Shown one piece after another: positions 7,895-14,726 of a stretch of DNA of 19,097 nucleotides; the first letter of the stretch is position 1; every line of letters starts with the position of its first letter. A model generated the notes under the pieces. It searched no databases. It was not told where the DNA came from and worked only from the letters and a program-made list of their open reading frames with translations. Origin of the DNA: Arcicella sp038230735 (GTDB lineage Bacteria; Bacteroidota; Bacteroidia; Cytophagales; Spirosomataceae). The translations under genes were made by a program, and so were the position numbers. Location of the stretch: assembly GCA_038230735.1 (NCBI GenBank), contig JBBRMR010000090.1, positions 1 through 19,097 of the forward strand, in the 5' to 3' direction.

Positions 7895-9103
7895 TTCCTC
7901 TACTTTCATCCAAACCGCCCCTGCTTTATTCGATTTCACTACGGTATCAATAAAAGTCATCCCTCTGATGCCTTCTTCAATCCCTGGAAAATCATGGATT
8001 TCTGAATTATATCCGCCCGTCATGCTTTCACTTTCACCAGCTAAACCACCCGCCGCATTTTCTTTGGCAACTTCGCCCCATCTTGCTCTGAGGGCATAAG
8101 CAAAGTTTCTGTAAATACTGGCAAAAGTCTCAATGTATCCTTCGGGATGTCCTGCGGGTTGGCGAGTATGGGCTTGTGCTTGCGGTGATAAATCGCCCAC
8201 ACCCGTTCGGATAATGCGTGAACCCTTTTCTTGATTAGTCAAAATAAGGGTATTGGGTTCCATCTGTCGCCATTTCAAACCCCCAAATTCTCCGTAAATT
8301 CTGATGTTCAAATCGTTCTCTTCGCCATTACAGATCTGCGAATTATGAAGAATTCCCTTTGCTCCGTTATCAAAACGCAAGAGCATATTGGCATCATCGT
8401 CCAATCGACGTCCTTCTACAAATATAGTTAAATCTGCACAGATTTCCGTAATTTTCAAGCCTGTAATGTATTCAGCGAGGTTTTCAGCGTGCGTACCGAT
8501 GTCGCCCACACCACCCGCCGCACCACAACGGGCAGGGTCAGTTCGCCAATCGGCTTGCTTTTGACCCGTTGCTTCCAACAACTGTGAAAGCCAACCTTGC
8601 GGATATTCCACAATTACCTTCCGCACCTTACCAATAACGCCATTCTTAATCATTTGTTTTGCCTCCTTCACCATTGGATAGGCGGTGTAGTTGTGCGTAA
8701 GGCAGTAAATCAAGCCTGACTTCTCCACAATATCTCTCAGTAAATACACTTCTTTGGTGTTTAAGGTTGCAGGCTTGTCTGATACAACATGAAAGCCATT
8801 TTCCAGAGCCATTTTTGCCGCCGAAAAATGCACATGATTGGGCGTAACGATGGTTACGAAATCCATTCTTTCACCTTCGGGAAGCGTTTTTTCAGTCAAA
8901 ATCATTTCTTCAAAAGAACCATAAACCCTATCAACAGGCAAATAGAGGGCTTCACCAGTAGCTTTTGATTTTTCAGGATTAGAACTGAACGCTCCGCAAA
9001 CCAATTCTACTTCACCATCTAATGCCGCCCCACGACGGTGAACTGCCCCAATAAATGCTTCAAGGCTACCGCCAATCATGCCCATTCTTATTTTTCTTGC
9101 CAT
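7886..9103 (-). CDS. Gfo/Idh/MocA-family NAD(P)-dependent oxidoreductase
   Basis: A 405-residue cytosolic enzyme of the glucose-fructose oxidoreductase / inositol dehydrogenase / MocA family. The N-terminal Rossmann segment is KIRMGMIGGSLEAFIGAVHR. The nucleotide/substrate motif normally written EKP is DKP at 109-111 (HVVSDKPATLNTKE). The catalytic region GGVGDIGTHAEN holds D201 and H205. The C-terminal part ending HDFPGIEEGIRGMTFIDT is typical of the larger members from Bacteroidota and Verrucomicrobia that act on sugars or inositols; the actual substrate is unknown. The last codons and the stop lie within a repeat word (locus B), which may have altered the original C-terminus slightly. No partner sugar genes are adjacent. 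Confidence 0.9.
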   Translation of the reverse strand: MARKIRMGMIGGSLEAFIGAVHRRGAALDGEVELVCGAFSSNPEKSKATGEALYLPVDRVYGSFEEMILTEKTLPEGERMDFVTIVTPNHVHFSAAKMALENGFHVVSDKPATLNTKEVYLLRDIVEKSGLIYCLTHNYTAYPMVKEAKQMIKNGVIGKVRKVIVEYPQGWLSQLLEATGQKQADWRTDPARCGAAGGVGDIGTHAENLAEYITGLKITEICADLTIFVEGRRLDDDANMLLRFDNGAKGILHNSQICNGEENDLNIRIYGEFGGLKWRQMEPNTLILTNQEKGSRIIRTGVGDLSPQAQAHTRQPAGHPEGYIETFASIYRNFAYALRARWGEVAKENAAGGLAGESESMTGGYNSEIHDFPGIEEGIRGMTFIDTVVKSNKAGAVWMKVEEKS

Positions 9104-9176
9104 TATATTTTATAATTTTTATCTGAATACTATGTTCTAAAAATACATTCCACTTACCTTATTAACTGAAACAAAT

Positions 9177-9184
9177 CAAAATTA
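9177..9184 (-). promoter_or_regulatory. -7 promoter element for the oxidoreductase gene
   Basis: On the minus strand this reads TAATTTTG, a perfect TAnnTTTG, 73 bases before the start codon at 9103. No good TTG/TTTG -33 box is seen at the usual 19-21 base distance, so support is partial. Confidence 0.35.
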
Positions 9185-9247
9185 AAGAATAATTTTAAAT
9201 TAATGAATTTATACGTTTAAAACGCTTAGGAGGGTTTATTCCAAAAT

Positions 9248-9260
9248 CGAACATCGAATC
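9248..9260. repeat. Half copy of the locus A repeat word (locus D)
   Basis: CGAACATCGAATC is identical to positions 61-73. It sits two bases past the stop codon of the amine oxidase gene. No inverted partner is present nearby, so it may be a remnant or a seed copy. The rest of 9104-9262 is AT-rich with no gene. Confidence 0.5.
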
Positions 9261-9262
9261 AT

Positions 9263-10609
9263 TTAATGACCCAAAACCTCCAAAGCCACCCTTTCCCCCG
9301 ACCGCACCGCTCCGTCAATATAACCATTCCAAACCTCCGAAGTCTCCGTGCCAGCCCAGTGAATATTGCCAATTGGTTCACGAAGATGCTTGCCCAGACT
9401 TGTCCATGCACCCGTCGGCATCACGCCTGCGTAACAGCCACGAGTAAATTCTTCCTCCGCCCAAGATTTGTCAATATAGAATTGGGGCGAACGTGCTTGT
9501 TTCCCAAAAAAGCCTTCAAATTGATTCAAAACGGCACTTTTTCTTTCATTCTCCGTTAATAAAGAAAACTCTTTTGCTTGATTTGCCAACACAAAACCCA
9601 TCATAATTCCCTTTGAACCATCTTTGGGAGAGTTATCAAAGGTTACTGAAACGTAGCCCTCATCAGAAGCCGCCAAACCATTTTGCCCTTTATCTCGCCA
9701 AAATGGACGGTCATAAACAGCATAACATTTCCAGACCGTCCCCATCGGAATTCTTTGTAATAATTGGTCTCGATTAGCGGGTAAAATTGGTAAATAATCA
9801 ATCCGTCCCGCCAAGGTTGGAGGGATGGCAACGATAACTTTTTTAGCTTTATAATTGAAATCTTTACCCACAATTTCCACCCCTTCTAAATTATGAATAA
9901 TAGTTTTTACTACGGAATTAAATCGAATAGTATCCGCTGGAAAACTCTCTGCCATTTTCAAAGCTACGGACATTGCCCCGCCCAAAATTCGTTCTTCCTG
10001 AGCCCCATTTTTTACGTTCATTAACGTATCAAAATCCGTACAAGACTTGGTATAAAACATCGCATGAAGCATTGAAACTTCGTTGGGATGTGTAGCCCAG
10101 ATTGCCTCAGAAGCTATTTTGAATAATTTTCGGGCGGTGGAAAATGACATTTGTTTTTCCATCCAAGTCTGTAAAGTCATCGAATCCCAACGGGCTGCAT
10201 CGGGCGTATTCCAAGGTTCTTTGAGATTTACGGTTTTGGAAATTTTGGTCATTTTCTTTATCGCCATATCCAAACTCAACAGAGATGGAAGAGGCAAAGG
10301 CGGAATCAAACCCTTATAATTTTTAGTTTTACCATTCATCAAAAGTGTACTTTTCCCTTCGTCATACGTGGGGAAAGTCTGCAAGCCAAATTCACGAATT
10401 AAACCATATATTTTATCCTGCGTAGGTCCAACCCAAGTGCCGCCCATATCCAAATAGAATCCCTCGAATTGTTGCGTATGTACCCTTCCTCCCACTCGCT
10501 CACGAGCCTCCAAAATCTTTACTGTTTTACCTGCTTTCAATAATTCACTTGCCGCAGTAAGCCCTGCATAACCCGCCCCTATTATGATAAAATCTACATT
10601 TTCAGTCAT
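9263..10609 (-). CDS. Flavin monoamine oxidase family protein
   Basis: A 448-residue FAD-dependent amine oxidase. The ADP-binding motif is GAGYAG (11-16), with E34 in KILEARERVGGR for the FAD ribose. PMGTVWKCYAVYDRPFWR matches the MAO segment holding the conserved Lys near the flavin N5. RGCYAGVMPTG carries C392, aligned by motif with the Cys that binds FAD covalently in MAO A/B. The C-terminal WAGTETSEVWNGYIDGAVRSGERVA is the second FAD-binding motif. There is no signal peptide, so it is cytosolic. Longer in-frame starts exist (10681), but a promoter with a -7 box at 10663-10670 lies between them and the ATG at 10609, so the 10609 start is chosen. The substrate is a primary or secondary amine, identity unknown. 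It diverges from the Rrf2 regulator gene. Confidence 0.92.
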   Translation of the reverse strand: MTENVDFIIIGAGYAGLTAASELLKAGKTVKILEARERVGGRVHTQQFEGFYLDMGGTWVGPTQDKIYGLIREFGLQTFPTYDEGKSTLLMNGKTKNYKGLIPPLPLPSLLSLDMAIKKMTKISKTVNLKEPWNTPDAARWDSMTLQTWMEKQMSFSTARKLFKIASEAIWATHPNEVSMLHAMFYTKSCTDFDTLMNVKNGAQEERILGGAMSVALKMAESFPADTIRFNSVVKTIIHNLEGVEIVGKDFNYKAKKVIVAIPPTLAGRIDYLPILPANRDQLLQRIPMGTVWKCYAVYDRPFWRDKGQNGLAASDEGYVSVTFDNSPKDGSKGIMMGFVLANQAKEFSLLTENERKSAVLNQFEGFFGKQARSPQFYIDKSWAEEEFTRGCYAGVMPTGAWTSLGKHLREPIGNIHWAGTETSEVWNGYIDGAVRSGERVALEVLGH

Positions 10610-10662
10610 TTTTATAATTATTTTACGAATGAATTTTAATTTATCTTGAAAAATACGCATAA

Positions 10663-10692
10663 CAAAGCTACCGCCAAACAAAAGGGTAGCAA
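10663..10692 (-). promoter_or_regulatory. Promoter of the amine oxidase gene
   Basis: On the minus strand there is TTG at 10692-10690, a 19-base spacer, then TAGCTTTG at 10670-10663. This matches the Bacteroidetes sigma consensus (TTTG, about 19 bases, TAnnTTTG). It places the start of transcription near 10657 and therefore rules against any start codon upstream of 10609. Confidence 0.6.
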
Positions 10693-10712
10693 TAAATATT
10701 GAGTTTTTTATG

Positions 10713-10720
10713 TAATTTTG
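10713..10720 (+). promoter_or_regulatory. -7 promoter element for the Rrf2 gene
   Basis: TAATTTTG is a perfect TAnnTTTG, about 100 bases before the ATG at 10823. No -33 box is obvious. It lies back to back with the divergent amine oxidase promoter, so the two could interfere or be bound together by one regulator. The leader would contain the hairpin of locus C. Confidence 0.45.
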
Positions 10721-10740
10721 TCTATCAACTAAATAGGGAA

Positions 10741-10812
10741 AGAGAATTTATGAGTTTAGGGTTTACGAATTTAACCGATATACTCATAAACCCTAAACTC
10801 ATAAACTCTTTT
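10741..10812. repeat. Intergenic word-repeat hairpin, locus C
   Basis: The 22-base left arm at 10744-10765 (beginning GAATTTATGAGTTTAGGG) pairs with 10787-10808 with a single mismatch, around a 21-base loop. The right arm contains ACTCATAAA twice. The hairpin ends ten bases before the Rrf2 start codon at 10823, so in RNA it would sit in the leader next to the ribosome site. Confidence 0.8.
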
Positions 10813-10822
10813 CCCCCAAATC

Positions 10823-11230
10823 ATGATTTCTAAAAAAGCAAAATACGCCCTAAAAGCCTTGAAGGTTTTGGCAAGAGAATATGAAAAAGGACCACTATTA
10901 ATTTCAAATATTGCCGAATCTGAGAATATTCCAAAGAAGTTTTTGGAAGCTATACTTTTGGAATTACGCAACCACGGCATCCTTCAAAGTCAAAAGGGCA
11001 AGGGAGGCGGATACTACCTACGGATGCCTCCTGAACAAGTAACTTTTGCTAAAATTATCCGTATCATCGACGGACCCATTGCCCCAACGCTGTGCGTATC
11101 GCTGCATTTTTACGGAAAATGTGATGATTGTGTCAGTGAAGTAGAGTGTACTCTTCGCAACGTAATGGAACAATGGCGAGATGCCAATCTTTCGGTTTTA
11201 GAACAAAAAACTTTGATGGATTTGGTATAA
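10823..11230 (+). CDS. Rrf2-family transcriptional regulator with C-terminal cysteines
   Basis: A 135-residue winged-helix DNA-binding protein. The N-terminal MISKKAKYALKALKVLA, the helix-turn-helix LLISNIAESENIPKKFLEAIL (26-46) and the wing LQSQKGKGGGYYLRMPPEQVT are classic Rrf2. Four cysteines at 91, 100, 103 and 109 lie in the region where IscR, NsrR and RsrR hold Fe-S cluster ligands, so the protein may sense Fe-S supply, NO or redox state; this is by family analogy. The gene is divergent from the amine oxidase and upstream of the Rieske/DUF5777/YceI genes, either of which could be targets. Its own transcript ends at the hairpin 11299-11334. Confidence 0.92.
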   Translation: MISKKAKYALKALKVLAREYEKGPLLISNIAESENIPKKFLEAILLELRNHGILQSQKGKGGGYYLRMPPEQVTFAKIIRIIDGPIAPTLCVSLHFYGKCDDCVSEVECTLRNVMEQWRDANLSVLEQKTLMDLV

Positions 11231-11298
11231 ATTCCCGATTATGATAGCTTATTGATTTAGCCATTTTTTGAAGATTTTTAAGGTATAAACTTTCCTTT

Positions 11299-11334
11299 AA
11301 AAAATAGCCTTTGCAAAGGCAAAGGCTATTTTTT
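11299..11334. terminator. Terminator after the Rrf2 gene
   Basis: A 16-base-pair perfect stem (11299-11314 with 11319-11334), loop AAAG, followed by T and preceded by A-runs. It separates the Rrf2 gene from the Rieske gene. The rest of 11231-11471 holds no gene and no convincing promoter match. Confidence 0.9.
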
Positions 11335-11471
11335 TGTATTTTTACACAATAATTAAAACCATTTTCAGTATTTATAAATGAGTGTATTGACGGTTTTTCC
11401 AAATTAAACGCAACCATTTCACATCAATCCAAGTATTATCATTAAACCCCTTAAAAACTTCTTCCATTATT

Positions 11472-11927
11472 ATGAACACAGACAATCAAGTAGAAAAAAT
11501 CAATCGTCACGAATTCCTGAGAAAATTAGGCTTAGGTGGTGCAAGTCTGATGGCAGTTTATTGCGGTGTAACCATGTCGTCTTGCAAAAACGAAGAATCC
11601 ACCATCGCCACTACCCCAAAAAACCTTACTTTTGACATCAATACCGTTGGTTCAAATGGAACTTTATTAAAAAATAAAGGTGGGTATTTTGTGGATACTA
11701 CCAACAACATTGTGGTTGCTCACACCAATTTAGACACTTATGTAACGGTTACACTGATTTGTACACACCAAGGGTTTCGTCAAATACAATATGCGACCAA
11801 TGTATTTGTGTGCAATGTTCACGGAGCGATATATGATAACACTGGGAAAAATCTATCGGTTGCCCCAAGTCCCTTGAAAACTTATGTAACCAGTCTTGCT
11901 GGCACAACCGTAACCGTTACGCTGTAA
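11472..11927 (+). CDS. Rieske [2Fe-2S] domain protein, exported
   Basis: A 151-residue exported electron-transfer protein. The Rieske cluster motifs are C97-T-H99-Q-G and C114-N-V-H117-G, giving the two Cys and two His ligands. The cysteines that form the disulfide in bc1-type Rieske proteins (CTHLGC / CPCHG) are replaced by Phe and Val, so there is no disulfide and the redox potential is probably on the lower side. The N-terminus NRHEFLRKLGLGGASLMAVYCG looks like a Tat-type signal with a single Arg, and C38 in MSSC may be a lipoprotein Cys. The likely location is the periplasmic side of a membrane. It is followed by a hairpin and then the DUF5777 gene on the same strand. Its redox partner is not in the window. 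Confidence 0.88.
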   Translation: MNTDNQVEKINRHEFLRKLGLGGASLMAVYCGVTMSSCKNEESTIATTPKNLTFDINTVGSNGTLLKNKGGYFVDTTNNIVVAHTNLDTYVTVTLICTHQGFRQIQYATNVFVCNVHGAIYDNTGKNLSVAPSPLKTYVTSLAGTTVTVTL

Positions 11928-11946
11928 TATTAATTTCGTAAAATCT

Positions 11947-11993
11947 AAAATCAGTATCTATTCATAATTTCCATGGTATAGGTACTGATTTTT
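11947..11993 (+). terminator. Probable terminator after the Rieske gene
   Basis: AAAATCAGTA (11947-11956) pairs with TACTGATTTT (11983-11992), extended inward by CTAT/ATAG, followed by T. The loop is long (16 bases), so it may be leaky and allow read-through into the DUF5777 gene. Confidence 0.55.
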
Positions 11994-12034
11994 ATCATTA
12001 AGTGTAAAGTATAATTAATATAGAATTGTTCATC

Positions 12035-12940
12035 ATGAAAAAATTACTTACTCTCTTTTGCTTAATCTCCACCCAAGTATTTTCACAGGATGACTTGATG
12101 AAAATGTTGGATGATGAAAACAAAGACCAAAAAACTTTTACTACCGCCACTTTCAAAGCCACAAGGCTCATAAATGGACAAACGGTTGAAACAGTGGGCA
12201 AAAATCAATTAAATTTCTGGATTTCGCACCGCTTCGGAGCTATCAATTCAGGGTTTATTGACAACTTTTTTGGACTGGACGAAGCCCGAATTCGGCTGGG
12301 TTTAGAATACGGAATCACCGACCAATTAACCATCGGAATCGGGAGAAGTTCGCAGGAAAAAATGTATGATTTTTACGGAAAATACAAACTCCTCCGCCAG
12401 TCCAATGCCATACCCGTTACCCTTACCTTATACGGAAGCAATGCCCTAAGTACAGCGGGAACGGGTTCAGTCTTAGAATCTGGAACGGTAATGAAATATT
12501 ACGATAATATCGAAAGAATGACCTACACGGGGCAAATCTTGTTGGCAAGGAAATTTAGTGAAAGGTTTTCCCTTCAAATTATGCCCACAGTCTTGCATTT
12601 CAACCGTGCAGAGACCATAGACACCCCCAATAATATGGTCGCTTTGGGCGTGGGAGGACGCATGAAATTATCCAAACGTATCAGCATTAGTGGTGAATAT
12701 TATTACGCAGATTTCAACCGCCCCGCTAATAGCAATTATCATAATTCTTTGGCATTGGGCTTTGATATAGAGACGGGGGGACACGTTTTTCAGCTCCATT
12801 TCACCAATTCGAGAGGGATGATTGAACGTCAATTCATCGCCCAAACTACCAAACAATGGAGTGATGGTGGTATATTTTACGGATTCAACATTGCACGCAG
12901 TTTTAGTTTGGACAAAAAAGCCAAGGGAATGCACAAATAG
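12035..12940 (+). CDS. DUF5777-type outer-membrane beta-barrel protein
   Basis: A 301-residue exported protein. MKKLLTLFCLISTQVFSQ is a signal peptide cut after VFS; an in-frame ATG nine bases upstream is possible but less typical. The body has alternating amphipathic strands (LNFWISHRFGAI, ARIRLGLEYGITDQLTIGIGRS, YDFYGKYKLL, VTLTLYGSNAL, and the ending FYGFNIARSFSLD), as in an outer-membrane barrel. I recognise it as the Bacteroidota DUF5777 family, function unknown. In this phylum I recall such genes beside YceI and electron-transfer proteins, and the order Rieske, DUF5777, YceI here fits that. It may bind or pass a lipid, a haem or a redox component; this is not shown. Confidence 0.75.
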   Translation: MKKLLTLFCLISTQVFSQDDLMKMLDDENKDQKTFTTATFKATRLINGQTVETVGKNQLNFWISHRFGAINSGFIDNFFGLDEARIRLGLEYGITDQLTIGIGRSSQEKMYDFYGKYKLLRQSNAIPVTLTLYGSNALSTAGTGSVLESGTVMKYYDNIERMTYTGQILLARKFSERFSLQIMPTVLHFNRAETIDTPNNMVALGVGGRMKLSKRISISGEYYYADFNRPANSNYHNSLALGFDIETGGHVFQLHFTNSRGMIERQFIAQTTKQWSDGGIFYGFNIARSFSLDKKAKGMHK

Positions 12941-12946
12941 TCTCTC

Positions 12947-12979
12947 AAACCTGTAAGGATTTTGAATCCTTACAGGTTT
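12947..12979. terminator. Hairpin between the DUF5777 and YceI genes
   Basis: AAACCTGTAAGGATT (12947-12961) pairs perfectly with 12965-12979 around a 3-base loop, followed by a short T-run. It could terminate or stabilise the 3' end of the DUF5777 transcript. It may also be a dispersed repeat, since the stem is made of a gene-independent word. Confidence 0.6.
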
Positions 12980-13016
12980 TTCCTCAAAAATAAATGTCAT
13001 AATCAACCAAAAAACA

Positions 13017-13568
13017 ATGAAAATCATCATCAAAATCTTGTTAATCAGTTTGTTAGTATCAGACAAATCTTTTGGGCAAATGTACGCTACCCAAGCGGGC
13101 GAAACCAGTTTCTTCTCCGAAACGCTCGTAGAAAATATTGTAGCCGTGAATAAAACCGTTGGAGCAATTATCAATACTGCCACTAACGAAATAGCCGTGA
13201 GCATGAAAATGTCCGCTTTTGATTTTCCCAATAAGTTGATGCAAGAACATTTTAATGAAAACTATATGGAGTCTGAAAAGTACCCGATGGGGACTTTCAA
13301 AGGCAAAATAGTTGAGCCAATTGATTATACAAAAAATGGCACTTATGAGGTAACCGCCAAAGGACAATTGACCATTCATGGTGTAACGCTTCCCCGTGAT
13401 TTGAAAGGTAAATTAACCGTTGAGAATCAAAAAATTAGCTTGGTTTCAAATTTTGATATAAAATTAGTTGACCATAAAATTGATGTCCCAAAAATCGTTT
13501 TTGCCAAAATTGCCGAGGTAATTTCCGTGAAAACTAAATATGCTTTTAGCCCTTACATCAAAAAGTAG
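13017..13568 (+). CDS. YceI-family periplasmic lipid-binding-like protein
   Basis: A 183-residue exported protein of the YceI family, lipocalin-like barrels that bind isoprenoid or other lipids. MKIIIKILLISLLVSDKSFG is the signal peptide. Family marks are AVSMKMSAFDFPNKLMQEHF, NYMESEKYPMGTFKGKI (the E-KYP-F block), the TIHGVTLPRDLKGKLT block and the C-terminal strands ending YAFSPYIKK. It starts 76 bases after the DUF5777 stop, across a hairpin. Its role is unknown, but the Rieske/DUF5777 context suggests it carries a lipid or quinone-like cofactor for an envelope process; that is inference. Confidence 0.88.
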   Translation: MKIIIKILLISLLVSDKSFGQMYATQAGETSFFSETLVENIVAVNKTVGAIINTATNEIAVSMKMSAFDFPNKLMQEHFNENYMESEKYPMGTFKGKIVEPIDYTKNGTYEVTAKGQLTIHGVTLPRDLKGKLTVENQKISLVSNFDIKLVDHKIDVPKIVFAKIAEVISVKTKYAFSPYIKK

Positions 13569-13582
13569 AGGTATTTTTGTCA

Positions 13583-13624
13583 AAAAAGAAGCCCTGATTC
13601 CGTGGAATCAGGGCTTCTTTTTTT
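13583..13624. terminator. Strong terminator after the YceI gene
   Basis: A perfect 20-base-pair stem (13583-13602 with 13605-13624), ending in a T-run on plus and an A-run at the other side. It closes the Rrf2-to-YceI block. Confidence 0.92.
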
Positions 13625-13784
13625 TAATTCATTCCACATCTACATTTTTTTCATCGTTTTAAAACAAGTTGATAAATTTAATGTTAAAATTATGTTATTG
13701 TTTAAAGAATTATTTTTATTTTTACAGTATAATCCACCCAGTAACAAAACCACTTCGGCACGAGATTTATGTTTCAATTTATTG

Positions 13785-13806
13785 ATAGTGAAATCATTAT
13801 CACTAT
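13785..13806. promoter_or_regulatory. Possible operator: inverted repeat
   Basis: ATAGTGA at 13785-13791 and TCACTAT at 13800-13806 are exact reverse complements separated by 8 bases. This is the layout of a dimer-binding operator. It sits about 15 bases before a near-consensus -7 box (TATTTTGA near 13822-13829) ahead of the small open frame at 13849. The flanking stretch 13625-13784 is AT-rich with nothing else seen. Confidence 0.3.
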
Positions 13807-13848
13807 TCACTTAATTAGAACACTATTTTGACCGCCAATCGAAACGAT

Positions 13849-14034
13849 ATGAGAAAGTTAAATCAGTTCATGATTCTCCAATGGTTGGTATTTCTGCCAT
13901 TGATCCTTCCTTTGAGCATCGCTTCAGGAGCTTTGCAAGGTATCAAACATTCAGTGTTGGGTCTTCTCGACCAAATTCGGAATGATGTTTCGTCGCCCCT
14001 TATTCATGAAGATAGTCAAGATTTTTTTGCTTGA
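13849..14034 (+). CDS. Small hydrophobic protein, uncertain
   Basis: A 61-residue open frame starting MRKLNQFMILQW, with one membrane-length hydrophobic stretch (residues 8-29, ILQWLVFLPLILPLSIASG) followed by a short polar tail ending EDSQDFFA. I do not recognise it. It has an upstream near-promoter and an inverted repeat, and its last 35 bases overlap the 3' end of the pseudouridine synthase gene on the other strand. It could be a small membrane protein or an accidental frame. An in-frame ATG at 13828 would add seven residues. Confidence 0.35.
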   Translation: MRKLNQFMILQWLVFLPLILPLSIASGALQGIKHSVLGLLDQIRNDVSSPLIHEDSQDFFA

Positions 14035-14725
14035 AATCGTCAGGATCGAGTTCTAAGAATTCTTCCCAAAATGCGTTAGGAGGCACTGCCGCTTTACAAA
14101 TGATTGGTTCTTTTTTCACAGGATGAATAAAGTAAACCCGTCGAGCATGAAGATTAATGCAACCATCAGCGTTGGGTTTATCGAATCCGTACTTCAAATC
14201 TCCACGAATCGGGCTTCCTATCGTGGAGAGTTGAACACGAATCTGATGCGAACGCCCCGTCAAAAGTTCAATCTCCAATAGAAAATGCTTATTCACTTCT
14301 CCTAAAACCTTATAATTCAATTCCGCTTTCTGCGAACCTGCCACTTCGGTTTCATAAGCCGTTACCAAATTCTTAGTTTCGTCTTTTATTAACCAATGCG
14401 TTAATTTCCCTTTCAATTCTTTCGGTCTGCGTTTTACCACTGCCCAATAAGTTTTCTGAATATCCCGCTTTCTGAATAATTCCATCATGCGTTCCAAACC
14501 TTTTGAGGTTCTCGCAAAAATCACTAAACCACTTACGGGTCTGTCCAGTCTATGCACGGGATGCAAAAAAACGTCGCCAGGCTTGCCGTAAGTTTTTTTG
14601 ATGTACTCTTTTACAGCATCAGTGAGGGTACGGTCGCCCGTGGAATCGCCCTGCACCAATATTCCTGCCCTTTTATTAACCACTATGATATGGTTGTCTT
14701 CGTAAACTACGTGAAAATCTTTCAT
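14000..14725 (-). CDS. RluA-family pseudouridine synthase
   Basis: A 241-residue enzyme that isomerises uridine to pseudouridine in rRNA or tRNA. The catalytic motif is HRLDRPVSG (58-66) with catalytic D61. The family block GRSHQIRVQLSTIGSPIRGDLKYG is also intact. There is no N-terminal S4 domain, so it is a short RluA type rather than RluC or RluD. Its ATG lies one base after the panB stop codon (TAA A ATG), which indicates translational coupling with panB. The exact target uridine cannot be told. Confidence 0.92.
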   Translation of the reverse strand: MKDFHVVYEDNHIIVVNKRAGILVQGDSTGDRTLTDAVKEYIKKTYGKPGDVFLHPVHRLDRPVSGLVIFARTSKGLERMMELFRKRDIQKTYWAVVKRRPKELKGKLTHWLIKDETKNLVTAYETEVAGSQKAELNYKVLGEVNKHFLLEIELLTGRSHQIRVQLSTIGSPIRGDLKYGFDKPNADGCINLHARRVYFIHPVKKEPIICKAAVPPNAFWEEFLELDPDDFKQKNLDYLHE

Positions 14726-14726
14726 T

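Noticed and set aside
10787..10808. Telomere-like CCCTAAA repeat
   Set aside because: Only one CCCTAAA is present, as part of the locus C hairpin word; there is no tandem array.
12668..13231. 187-residue minus open frame across the DUF5777 and YceI genes
   Set aside because: Long but spans the ends of two well-supported genes and the hairpin between them; composition is that of an antisense shadow.
13602..13814. 70-residue plus open frame
   Set aside because: It starts inside the terminator stem at 13583-13624 and is a Phe/Leu-rich read of AT-rich DNA.
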